Below are positions 1 through 5,895 of a stretch of 5,895 nt of DNA, one piece after another. The notes below the pieces were generated by a model that worked only from the letters and a program-made list of their open reading frames with translations, made no database searches and had not been told where the DNA came from. The stretch comes from Cyclobacteriaceae bacterium (lineage in GTDB: Bacteria > Bacteroidota > Bacteroidia > Cytophagales > Cyclobacteriaceae). Both the position numbers and the translations under genes were made by a program. Each line of letters starts with the position of its first letter. Positions within the stretch are counted from its first letter, which is position 1. The stretch covers positions 1 through 5,895 of the forward strand of contig JAUUZS010000292.1 in assembly GCA_030589835.1 (NCBI GenBank), read 5' to 3'.

Positions 1-61
1 CCAATCCCGATATAAATATCAGGAAATACAATAACTTTTTCTTAAAATTCAAGGTGTGCAT
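1..61 (-). CDS. 5' end of a secreted or membrane protein (partial)
   Basis: Reading leftwards from an ATG at 61-59, 20 codons stay open to the window edge and give MHTLNFKKKLLYFLIFISGL. A short basic stretch (KKK at residues 7-9) followed by a hydrophobic run (LLYFLIFISGL) is the pattern of a signal peptide or a first membrane helix. This suggests an exported protein, with any lipobox cysteine lying outside the window. The start is limited by an in-frame TGA three codons upstream. A second ATG at 71-69 is in another frame and ends after nine codons. No clear Shine-Dalgarno precedes the start, as is common in Bacteroidota. The mature protein is not visible, so no function can be given. Confidence 0.55.
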   Translation of the reverse strand, partial: MHTLNFKKKLLYFLIFISGL

Positions 62-997
62 CTTGTGTCATTATTTAATTAAAAAATAAATTTTAGCGAA
101 TCTAAAAATTTAACATTTACGAAAACCTTTAGATTTATAATTTTTTTATCAGTATCAAACTTTTCTCATCAACTTTGACGAATTCGTACAATAAAATATT
201 AAAAAAGCGTTATGCTAAATACTTGTCTTTAAAAAATGAATATAAACAAGAATTTTTTTAATAAACACCAGTGAAGGAATTTTTTAGTTATTAGGAAGAT
301 TTAATTCAAAAAATTCATCCCTATTAGCTGCTACTCTATATTATCATCAAATAGTCTTCTATCCCCTCTTTAATAAATTAAATTTTACTGTTTACAAATC
401 TAATGTATCTGTAACTCTGAAACTTTACTTTTTTTCGAACTTTTATTACCTCGGCAATTTATATTTACAATATACATTTCCATTTCCCTTAAACTCATTG
501 ATACACCACACATTTCAAGCAAATACAAGCTATTATAATCTTTTCCTGACCAGGTCAAATTTTATCTTTCATGGTGACAGCCTTCATTCGGGAGATAATT
601 CCAGAGAACTTCCTCCAGCCAGACAGGATCAATAAAGTGTGATTATGGCCTTTAAACGATATGTTTTCACTATTTTGAATTCTACCATAATAGCACTTCC
701 AGGAATATGTCCTTAAGAAAATATTCCCCGATAATAATTTTTAGGCCTCTGAAATCAATTTGATGGGCCCTTACATTTTAGGATTTACAGATATGACTAC
801 TTGGAGAATAAAATACCTGACTCCGCATAAATCGTGAGAATACTACATGGAGCGGCAAGGAAAATTTTATACAATTATCGTTTACAATCAAAGCAACAAG
901 ATATGACTTATTGGTGATCCAATATTCCAATACGGTAGGAAATGGAACTCTTACTTGAATATATGGTGGAAAAAAACCAGCCTGCAAATTGAAGGGA
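62..997. other. long gene-free region with a base-composition step
   Basis: No convincing gene is visible on either strand. The part nearest the left-edge gene is extremely AT-rich: by hand count 361-480 is about 24% G+C, with stop codons in every frame. From about 541 the composition rises, with 541-660 about 41% G+C, close to the coding part of the window. Several short protein-like open stretches appear there in different frames, none longer than expected by chance or starting convincingly. It holds the 5' region of the left-edge gene and the 3' region of the hydrolase. I found no clear hydrolase terminator: a T-run follows 25 bases after the stop on the minus strand, but no stem precedes it. 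No tRNA, riboswitch or repeat was recognised. Confidence 0.6.
130..159 (-). promoter_or_regulatory. weak candidate promoter for the left-edge gene
   Basis: On the minus strand a TTTG (156-159) is followed after 18 bases by TAAATCTA (130-137). The Bacteroidota primary promoter is TTTG, about 19 bases, TAnnTTTG. The -33 element and the spacing fit, but the -7 element matches only four of six defined positions. It lies about 70 bases upstream of the start at 61. In DNA this AT-rich such a match can arise by chance. Confidence 0.2.
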
Positions 998-2224
998 TTA
1001 CTTGATGGATATCTGATTCTTTTCTTCAAATTCCAGAACACTGCGGTATTCATCAAACAATTTTAAAAATGCCGGTGTAAGTTTACTCGAAAAACTGGAG
1101 GTCGAATTTGTTAAAATAGAAATGCCGATATTACTATCCGTATTAATGGCCAATTGGCTCCTAAAACCATTGACATATCCTCCATGAAAGGCAATCGTCG
1201 ATTCATTATTTTTTACAACTCTCCATCCCAATCCATAATATGACTTTTCATAATCCTTCCATCTGCTAAAATATTTCCAGCGAATTCTGGTCACAATTTG
1301 GGGCTCAAAAATATCATCCAATACAGATTGACTTATAACATCAGGGCGATGACCTGTCAAGGCAATCATATAATTTGCCATATCTGAAATGCTGGCATTA
1401 ATACCTCCTGCCGACGGAACATTATAATAGTTTTTGGATATTTTCCCTTTTGCCCATCCTTTGCTTATGGGATAATTTGGGTAGGCCATATTTTTACTTC
1501 CCAACATCGATTCGTAATCCAAAGAAGCATCTTTCATCCCTAAGGGCATGAATATTTCTTTTTTCATCAGCGATTGATAATCATCGCCAGTGGCCGATTC
1601 CAGCACGGGCTCAATCACGCCAAAAGCGACATTTTGGTAGCTGAATAATTTACCTGGCTCAGTGACAAGTTTTACGTCTGACAGGGCAGCAATCATCTCA
1701 TCGAGATCTTTTCCCTCTTCAATAAAATTGGTATATGCATGCTCGATCAACCCTGTAGATTGAGATAAAATATGCTTGATTTCCATTTTTTTGGCATATT
1801 CCGGATTTATCAAGGCAAACTGTGGGAGATAATCCTGCACTTTATCTTCCCATTTCAATGTGCCATTGTCCGTCATTTTACCGGTCAATACCCCTGCAAA
1901 AGTTTTAGAAACAGAAGCAATCCTGAAGGTAGTATGTATATCGATGGAATCGTTTGTATTCACGCTCTTTACGCCAAAACCTCTTTTATAAATAATTTTG
2001 CCATCTTTAACAATGGCTATAGCTGCTCCCGGCGAATTGGAATTTTCAAACATATCGCTTGCAAGGGCATGAAATTCATCCACAAAATTATTCAGCTCAG
2101 GATAGAAGACAGGCAGGCTTGGAGAAACTTCCTCCTTAGAAGTGATGCTTGTATAAACATGCATCAATGAAAAAATCATTATACTTGTAAAAAGGTATTT
2201 AAAACCCTTTAAAGTCATAGTCAT
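998..2224 (-). CDS. beta-lactamase family serine hydrolase (PBP4*/AmpC-like), exported
   Basis: A 408-residue protein of the class C beta-lactamase/penicillin-binding-protein-like family (Pfam Beta-lactamase). These active-site serine enzymes act as D,D-peptidases, esterases or peptidases in the cell envelope. The catalytic motifs are present in order: SVSK at residues 104-107 (Ser nucleophile, Lys base), YQN at 196-198, and HGG at 347-349 replacing the KTG box, as is usual in non-lactamase members. A hydrophobic N-terminus (about residues 8-26) looks like a signal peptide without a lipobox cysteine, so a periplasmic location is likely. The frame stays open to a TTG at 2239, but the ATG at 2224 is preferred; ATG at 2218 is also possible. 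A consensus promoter lies upstream at 2312-2342. The gene stands alone, and its substrate cannot be told from sequence; a true antibiotic-resistance role is unlikely. Confidence 0.9.
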   Translation of the reverse strand: MTMTLKGFKYLFTSIMIFSLMHVYTSITSKEEVSPSLPVFYPELNNFVDEFHALASDMFENSNSPGAAIAIVKDGKIIYKRGFGVKSVNTNDSIDIHTTFRIASVSKTFAGVLTGKMTDNGTLKWEDKVQDYLPQFALINPEYAKKMEIKHILSQSTGLIEHAYTNFIEEGKDLDEMIAALSDVKLVTEPGKLFSYQNVAFGVIEPVLESATGDDYQSLMKKEIFMPLGMKDASLDYESMLGSKNMAYPNYPISKGWAKGKISKNYYNVPSAGGINASISDMANYMIALTGHRPDVISQSVLDDIFEPQIVTRIRWKYFSRWKDYEKSYYGLGWRVVKNNESTIAFHGGYVNGFRSQLAINTDSNIGISILTNSTSSFSSKLTPAFLKLFDEYRSVLEFEEKNQISIK

Positions 2225-2253
2225 ACGTTGTGGTCGCAATAAATTCTGTTTAT

Positions 2254-2281
2254 CCTAATTTCTTAGGGGATTATAAACCCT
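2254..2281 (-). promoter_or_regulatory. small overlapping hairpins in the hydrolase leader
   Basis: Two short stems share bases: CCTAA (2254-2258) can pair with TTAGG (2263-2267), while AGGG (2265-2268) can pair with CCCT (2278-2281). Both cannot form together. They lie in the transcribed leader of the hydrolase if the promoter at 2312-2342 is right. The stems are only 4-5 bp, so a regulatory role is speculative. Confidence 0.2.
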
Positions 2282-2311
2282 CATTATTGCATATAGAATC
2301 TTATTAATGTG

Positions 2312-2342
2312 CAAATATAATTTTTCCTATTCAAAAGACAAA
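2312..2342 (-). promoter_or_regulatory. consensus Bacteroidota promoter of the serine hydrolase
   Basis: Read on the minus strand, TTTG (2339-2342) is followed by a 19-base spacer and TATATTTG (2312-2319). This matches every defined position of the Bacteroidota housekeeping promoter (-33 TTTG, -7 TAnnTTTG) at the usual spacing. Transcription should start near 2305, giving a leader of roughly 80 bases before the ATG at 2224. The element also supports assigning the window to Bacteroidota. Confidence 0.65.
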
Positions 2343-2526
2343 TATTCTGGCCTTATAAATAATAATTTTTAATACTTAAAATCAAGTTTATAACATGCAT
2401 ATATTTGATTATTGACAATTGCTCCATGCACATTCAATCAATTTACTTTCTGCAGGGCTTTTTAATTTTATAATCATCGCTTAATTCTTATTTATGGTGT
2501 AAATTGCACATCATTTTTAACCTCGA

Positions 2527-2540
2527 CAATTCGGGAATTG
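2527..2540. repeat. perfect inverted repeat upstream of apbE
   Basis: CAATTC (2527-2532) and GAATTG (2535-2540) are exact reverse complements separated by GG. The 14-base symmetric site lies about 145 bases before the apbE start. It could be an operator for a dimeric regulator of the apbE unit, but it has only 6-bp arms and no known regulator motif was recognised. Confidence 0.3.
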
Positions 2541-2595
2541 ATACGAAATGATTTTTTACACATCAGGAATCACCCCTCATTTTGGAGGCTGGCAG

Positions 2596-2646
2596 ATGAA
2601 ATGTCAATTGATCTTTTTGCTGTATGTAGCCATGTCTGCTCCATAA
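2596..2646 (+). CDS. possible 16-codon leader peptide upstream of apbE
   Basis: An ATG at 2596 opens a short frame encoding MKCQLIFLLYVAMSAP, then TAA at 2644-2646. It ends 38 bases before the apbE ATG. A perfect GGAGG (2584-2588) lies seven bases before the start, stronger than any Shine-Dalgarno in front of the full-length genes in this window. The peptide has a basic start and a hydrophobic core, like a miniature membrane or signal peptide. It may be a leader peptide, a small membrane protein, a decayed gene start, or chance. There is no homology evidence. Confidence 0.2.
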   Translation: MKCQLIFLLYVAMSAP

Positions 2647-2684
2647 CAGAGCATATAAAAATGAATTAGAGAAGCGAATCACCC

Positions 2685-3734
2685 ATGGATTTTAAAAATT
2701 ATATAAAGCGTTTATATCCTCTTGCACTTATTCTGGTAGTGTATATAGTGTATAAGGTGCGGCAAAATGATACTCCTCCACTTCAAATGGTCGAAGTCAG
2801 CGGGACAACCATGGGGACGATCGGATACTCAGTAAAGTATTTCAATGCAGATGGGGAGAATTTTGCAGATGAGCTTGACACTTTACTAAAGGTTTGGAAT
2901 TTATCATTATCTACCTACATTCCCAATTCCGAGATCTCTCGCTTTAACCAGTCAGGCGATTGCTTTGTATTTGAGTCTGAATATTTTCTTCCTGTTTTAA
3001 AAGCCAGCAAAGAAGTATTTACACATTCCAAAGGAGCCTTTGATCCTACCGTTGGCCCTTTGGTAAATGCCTGGGGGTTTGGGCCAGATAAATCTATGGT
3101 ACCGGATAGCGCCTCGGTCGATGCCTTGTTGCATAATGTGGGATTTAATAAAATACAATTTGACAACAGCAAGGTATGCAAAGAATCTGCCGGAATTAAG
3201 CTTGATTTTTCGGCCATAGCAAAGGGCTATGCCGTTGATGTGATCTCGGATTTTCTCCTGGCAAAAGGAATTGAAAATCACCTGGTAGAAATAGGTGGGG
3301 AATTGATTTGCAAAGGCACTAAAAATGATGGTATGCCCTGGCGAACAGCCATCGAGGATCCCACGGTAGAGGTATATGAAAGGAAAATACTGGCCATTGC
3401 CAAACTAAAAGACAAGGCGGTCGCCACTTCAGGGAATTACAGAAATTACTATGTAAGAGATGGCGTAAAATATGTTCATACCATTAATCCCGCTACGGGA
3501 TATCCCATTTCACATAAATTATTAAGTGCCTCGGTCTTTGCGGACAACTGTATGATTGCCGATGCCTACGCCACGGCATTTATGGTAATGGGAGTGGAAA
3601 AAGCAATATCGCTATTAGCAAAAAATAAAACGCTCGACGCCTATTTGATTTACAGCGGTGACGACGGCGAAATAAAAACAATGATCACTGAAGGAATCGC
3701 CAATAACATAGAGAAATTGGATGCTGAAAACTAA
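2685..3734 (+). CDS. apbE: FAD:protein FMN transferase (ApbE family)
   Basis: A 349-residue ApbE enzyme. The family splits FAD and joins FMN by a phosphoester bond to Ser/Thr of exported or membrane proteins such as NqrB, NqrC and RnfG, using Mg2+. Visible family motifs are SGTTMGT (39-45), GAFDPTVGPLVNAWGFG (117-133), SAIAKGYAVD (176-185), IGGE (203-206), ATSGNYR (247-253), HTINPATGYP (265-274) and ADAYAT (292-297), where D293 and T297 are the expected metal ligands. One N-terminal helix (about residues 11-23) anchors the enzyme with its catalytic domain outside. There is no lipobox cysteine, unlike many ApbE lipoproteins. The length is normal for the family. Upstream AGAGAAG may serve as a weak ribosome binding site. 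It is first in a tight trio with the methyltransferase and ZIP genes. No flavinylation acceptor is encoded in the window. Confidence 0.93.
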   Translation: MDFKNYIKRLYPLALILVVYIVYKVRQNDTPPLQMVEVSGTTMGTIGYSVKYFNADGENFADELDTLLKVWNLSLSTYIPNSEISRFNQSGDCFVFESEYFLPVLKASKEVFTHSKGAFDPTVGPLVNAWGFGPDKSMVPDSASVDALLHNVGFNKIQFDNSKVCKESAGIKLDFSAIAKGYAVDVISDFLLAKGIENHLVEIGGELICKGTKNDGMPWRTAIEDPTVEVYERKILAIAKLKDKAVATSGNYRNYYVRDGVKYVHTINPATGYPISHKLLSASVFADNCMIADAYATAFMVMGVEKAISLLAKNKTLDAYLIYSGDDGEIKTMITEGIANNIEKLDAEN

Positions 3735-4455
3735 AGAGTGGTTTGGGGAATGGTTTGACTCGCCCTACTATCATGTGTTATATCAGGACAGGGATGACGA
3801 AGAAGCGAAATCCTTCATCGATAAGTTGATGACCTATTTTCAGCTATCAGAAAATGACTACATTCAAGACCTCGCATGCGGAAAAGGCAGGCACGCAATA
3901 TATCTGAATAAAAAAGGTTTTGATGTTGTAGGCCTCGATCTTTCTCCTCATAATATAGCCTTTGCCAGCCTGTATAAAAATGAAAAACTCAAATTTCATA
4001 TTCACGATATGCGCATTCCATGGAAAGGCAAAAAGTTTGATTGCATTCTGAATCTGTTTACTAGTTTTGGATATTTTGAAACCAAAGGAGAAAATCAACA
4101 AACCATTACTTCCATCGCCCGGGGATTGAAAAAAGGCGGCAAGTTGCTGATAGACTTCCTCAATCCTTACACCGCAATCCATAATTTAGTGCCCGAGGAG
4201 GTAAAAAGAATCAATGGAATAGACTTTCATATTCAAAAAATATTAAAAGGTGAATATATTGTAAAAGACATTGATTTTGTAGATCAAGGAAAGTATTACG
4301 AATATCAGGAGCGCGTAAAGGCTATTGAAAGAGTGAAGTTTCTGGAATATTTTGAATGGGCAGGACTGGAACTAATTGATCTTTTCGGCGATTATAACCT
4401 TAATCCTTATATTGCCGAAAAATCGGAACGCATGATCTTTGTGCTGAACAAATGA
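3721..4455 (+). CDS. class I SAM-dependent methyltransferase
   Basis: A 244-residue cytosolic protein with a Rossmann-type methyltransferase fold of the Methyltransf_25/11 kind. Motif I, the SAM-binding loop, is DLACGKGRHA (50-59). The acidic residue at the end of strand 2 is D73 in GLDLSP. D96-M97 in the HIHDM stretch is at the expected adenine-contacting position, and FDCILNLFTSFGYF (106-119) is the motif IV region. KKGGKLLIDFLNP (137-149) is the post-motif helix and strand. The N-terminus, with WFGEWFDSPYYHVLY (7-21), resembles a small-molecule methyltransferase group common in Bacteroidota as annotated from memory; the substrate is not known. The start overlaps the last 14 bases of apbE and the stop is one base before the ZIP ATG, so translation is probably coupled on both sides. 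It could act on a lipid, quinone or small molecule; the sequence does not decide. Confidence 0.88.
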   Translation: MLKTKEWFGEWFDSPYYHVLYQDRDDEEAKSFIDKLMTYFQLSENDYIQDLACGKGRHAIYLNKKGFDVVGLDLSPHNIAFASLYKNEKLKFHIHDMRIPWKGKKFDCILNLFTSFGYFETKGENQQTITSIARGLKKGGKLLIDFLNPYTAIHNLVPEEVKRINGIDFHIQKILKGEYIVKDIDFVDQGKYYEYQERVKAIERVKFLEYFEWAGLELIDLFGDYNLNPYIAEKSERMIFVLNK

Positions 4456-4456
4456 T

Positions 4457-5197
4457 ATGGAGATAGCTTATTCAATCACATTATTTTTAGTTGCTTTTAT
4501 ACCAGGGCTAATTGTCATCAAGCTTCAAAAACCCCTTAAGATTGATCTTAAGTACCTTCTGGTTTTTGCAGGCGCTTTCATATTTTCCATTACTATTGTG
4601 CATCTTTTGCCAGAGCTTATTTCTGCCTCTTCCAATCCGCAGCGAATAGGTCTTTTTGTGCTTATTGGGTTTTTCATGCAAATTTTTCTGGATTTTATTA
4701 CCACCGGTGTTGAGCATGGACACTTACACCACCAAGACCATCAACATTCCTTTTCACCAACCATGCTCATGCTGGGACTTTGCCTGCATTCACTCATGGA
4801 TGGGAGCATCCTCGTTCACCCCGGAAACCATGATCCGGGAGAGCATAATAGCGGATTATTAATAGGAATTATTTTACATAAAATACCTGCGGCCATTGCC
4901 TTGATGTCGGTATTGAATACGAATGTGAAAAGTAAAAAGATATTAATTATTCTTCTGGCAATATTTAGCCTGGCCTCTCCTGTTGGTTTGATTTTCAGTG
5001 ATCTTATGAACAAATACAGCCTAATAAGCGAAGAGGGATTTCTCATTATTTTTGCGCTGGTTAGTGGCAATTTTCTTCATATTTCAACGACACTTTATTT
5101 CGAGTCAAGCCCGGACCACTCCTTTCATAAGAAGAAAATTTTCATTAGTTTACTCGGCGCACTTATGGCCCTAATGGTAGAATTTTTTCAGCATTAG
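4457..5197 (+). CDS. ZIP family divalent metal transporter, divergent metal site
   Basis: A 246-residue inner-membrane protein with about eight hydrophobic segments (near 3-22, 32-50, 63-83, 101-119, 132-151, 160-180, 192-213 and 225-243). This is the ZIP layout for uptake of Zn2+, Fe2+ or Mn2+ into the cytoplasm. HLLPEL (49-54) in segment 2 is typical. A His-rich stretch, VEHGHLHHQDHQH (85-97), lies between segments 3 and 4, where ZIP proteins carry a metal-sensing loop. Segment 4 has HSLMDG (111-116) in place of HNxPEG, and segment 5 has HKIPAA (141-146) in place of H(E/K)IPEG. The conserved Glu of segment 5 is therefore Ala145. ATG at 4457 follows the methyltransferase TGA by one base, so translation is probably by re-initiation. 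Metal specificity cannot be read from sequence. Confidence 0.85.
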   Translation: MEIAYSITLFLVAFIPGLIVIKLQKPLKIDLKYLLVFAGAFIFSITIVHLLPELISASSNPQRIGLFVLIGFFMQIFLDFITTGVEHGHLHHQDHQHSFSPTMLMLGLCLHSLMDGSILVHPGNHDPGEHNSGLLIGIILHKIPAAIALMSVLNTNVKSKKILIILLAIFSLASPVGLIFSDLMNKYSLISEEGFLIIFALVSGNFLHISTTLYFESSPDHSFHKKKIFISLLGALMALMVEFFQH

Positions 5198-5233
5198 GAA
5201 GATTTTGCCTTTTTATTTTACCTCCACAACGGC

Positions 5234-5270
5234 ATGTTTTCATTACTCGATGAAACATATCCTGATTTTT
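5234..5270 (+). terminator. weak hairpin after the ZIP gene, possible terminator
   Basis: ATGTTTTCAT (5234-5243) can pair with ATGAAACAT (5250-5258) around a six-base loop, with one bulged T. A run of five T follows at 5266-5270. The stem is AT-rich and the T-run is seven bases away from it, so this is a poor intrinsic terminator. Its place 36 bases after the ZIP stop and ahead of a new transcription unit is suitable. Confidence 0.3.
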
Positions 5271-5410
5271 ATGTGCTAACAGGCAGATACAAAATTCAAA
5301 CGAAAAATCTATATATCATTAATTTTTTTTATATTTCACATCATTCTTAATTGAAACACCCCTTAAAACGAACAATACTGAAGTAAACTATACACTTTAA
5401 TTTCAAACCT

Positions 5411-5895
5411 ATGGCTAGAAAAATTCGCACACTTGCAGGATATATTCACGAATATCAAAAGAGCGTTCAAACACCAGATGCGTTTTGGGCACAAATTGCT
5501 GAAACCTTTCACTGGAAAAAAAAATGGGACAATGTAGTTGAGTGGGATTTTGAAACCCCAAGCATCAAATGGTTTGTGAATGGAAAATTGAATATCACCG
5601 AAAATATTTTTGAGCGGTATTTATATACCAAAAGAGATCAGACCGCCATCATCTGGGAGCCAAATGATCCAAATGAGGCTTCCATTACATTGACATACAA
5701 AGAATTATATGAAAAAACTTGTCAGTTTGCTAATACCTTAAAAGCAAATGGAGTTGAAAAAGGTGACAGGGTTATTATATATATGCCAATGGTGCCGGAA
5801 GCCGCCATTGCCATGTTGGCCTGTGCAAGAATCGGGGCAATTCATTCTGTGGTTTTTGCTGGTTTTTCTGCAGCATCCCTCGCCGATAGAATCAA
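5411..5895 (+). CDS. acs: acetyl-CoA synthetase, N-terminal part (runs off the window)
   Basis: The first 161 codons of an enzyme that activates acetate with ATP and CoA via acetyl-AMP, feeding acetyl-CoA to central metabolism in the cytosol. The opening segment (about residues 7-64, with DAFWAQIAETFHW at 23-35) is the acetyl-CoA synthetase N-terminal domain. It is followed by the start of the AMP-binding domain: LTYKEL, then KGDRVIIYMPMVPEAAIAML and IGAIHSVVFAGFSAASLADR. The last stretch is strongly characteristic of acetyl-CoA synthetases. Full-length enzymes are about 630-650 residues, so roughly a quarter is visible and the ATP-binding loop and acetylated lysine lie outside. ATG 5411 is the first start after an in-frame TAA upstream. 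There is no obvious Shine-Dalgarno. Propionyl-CoA synthetase is a less likely alternative. No good promoter match was found in the 213-base gap upstream. Confidence 0.93.
   Translation, partial: MARKIRTLAGYIHEYQKSVQTPDAFWAQIAETFHWKKKWDNVVEWDFETPSIKWFVNGKLNITENIFERYLYTKRDQTAIIWEPNDPNEASITLTYKELYEKTCQFANTLKANGVEKGDRVIIYMPMVPEAAIAMLACARIGAIHSVVFAGFSAASLADRI

Larger units (their letters stand above)
2225..2684. other. divergent intergenic region between hydrolase and apbE
   Basis: This 460-base AT-rich stretch separates two divergently transcribed units and must hold both promoters. The hydrolase side has a clear Bacteroidota promoter and a leader of about 80 bases with small hairpins. The apbE side has no equally good promoter; a perfect -7 motif at 2400-2407 lacks a -33 partner. 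Near apbE lie a perfect inverted repeat (2527-2540) and a 16-codon open frame with a strong Shine-Dalgarno (2596-2646). CAATTG occurs twice more, at 2416-2421 and 2605-2610. Confidence 0.7.

Noticed and set aside
395..402. TAGATTTG -7 motif on the minus strand
   Set aside because: There is no -33 partner at a suitable distance, and it is more than 330 bases from the left-edge gene start.
743..771. Imperfect hairpin AGGCC...GGGCCCT around ATCAATTTGAT
   Set aside because: The outer stem needs a bulge, no T-run follows on either strand at the right distance, and it is over 220 bases from the hydrolase stop.
778..1056. Minus-strand open frame of 92 codons overlapping the hydrolase 3' end
   Set aside because: It starts inside the hydrolase gene in another frame, has no ribosome binding site and no recognisable domain. 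One such open stretch is not surprising in AT-rich DNA.
1772..2170. Plus-strand open frame of 132 codons
   Set aside because: It lies wholly antisense to the hydrolase N-terminal half, which has clear catalytic motifs, and its translation shows no family pattern.
2225..2239. TTG start of the hydrolase at 2239
   Set aside because: It would add five residues (L/M-R-P-Q-R) before a normal ATG and an ordinary signal peptide. ATG 2224 is simpler.
2400..2407. TATATTTG on the plus strand as an apbE promoter
   Set aside because: The -7 motif is perfect but no TTG or TTTG lies 19-21 bases upstream, and it would leave a leader of about 275 bases. A weaker TATTTATG at 2489-2496 with TTTT upstream is no better.
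2412..2417. TTGACA resembling a sigma-70 -35 box
   Set aside because: Bacteroidota housekeeping promoters do not use this box, and no TATAAT is found at 17 bases.
291..5206. ATTAGGAAGATTT repeated near 291 and 5193
   Set aside because: A 13-base match in an AT-rich window of this size is within chance, and nothing around either copy is shared.

Overview
The window looks like chromosomal DNA of a member of the Bacteroidota, possibly a Cytophagales-like marine or soil bacterium, though the genus cannot be told from here. The DNA is AT-rich, ribosome binding sites are mostly weak or absent, and a consensus Bacteroidota promoter (TTTG, 19-base spacer, TATATTTG) sits in front of the serine hydrolase gene. 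The protein sequences also have a Bacteroidota flavour.

Layout. At the left edge (1-61, minus strand) is the first 20 codons of a secreted or membrane protein that runs out of the window. Next comes a gene-free stretch of about 935 bases (62-997): the left half is very AT-rich, the right half is richer in GC and may hold gene debris. A beta-lactamase/PBP4-type serine hydrolase lies on the minus strand (998-2224). A 460-base divergent intergenic region follows. It carries the hydrolase promoter, two small mutually exclusive hairpins, a perfect 6-bp inverted repeat and a 16-codon micro-ORF with a strong Shine-Dalgarno sequence. On the plus strand is a tightly packed trio: an ApbE-type FAD:protein FMN transferase (2685-3734), a class I SAM-dependent methyltransferase overlapping it by 14 bases (3721-4455), and a ZIP-type metal transporter beginning one base after the methyltransferase stop (4457-5197). 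After a 213-base gap with a weak hairpin comes the first 161 codons of acetyl-CoA synthetase (5411 to beyond the window).

How the genes fit together. The three plus-strand genes are almost certainly one transcript with coupled translation. ApbE attaches FMN to exported or membrane proteins and uses Mg2+. The ZIP protein moves divalent metal and is the only member with a possible link to that need. The methyltransferase substrate is unknown. The hydrolase and acetyl-CoA synthetase are separate transcription units with no obvious link to the trio. I see no transposase, CRISPR array, tRNA, rRNA, phage gene or defence system. Nothing here convincingly amounts to an undescribed system; the oddest items are the divergent metal site of the ZIP protein and the micro-ORF upstream of apbE.
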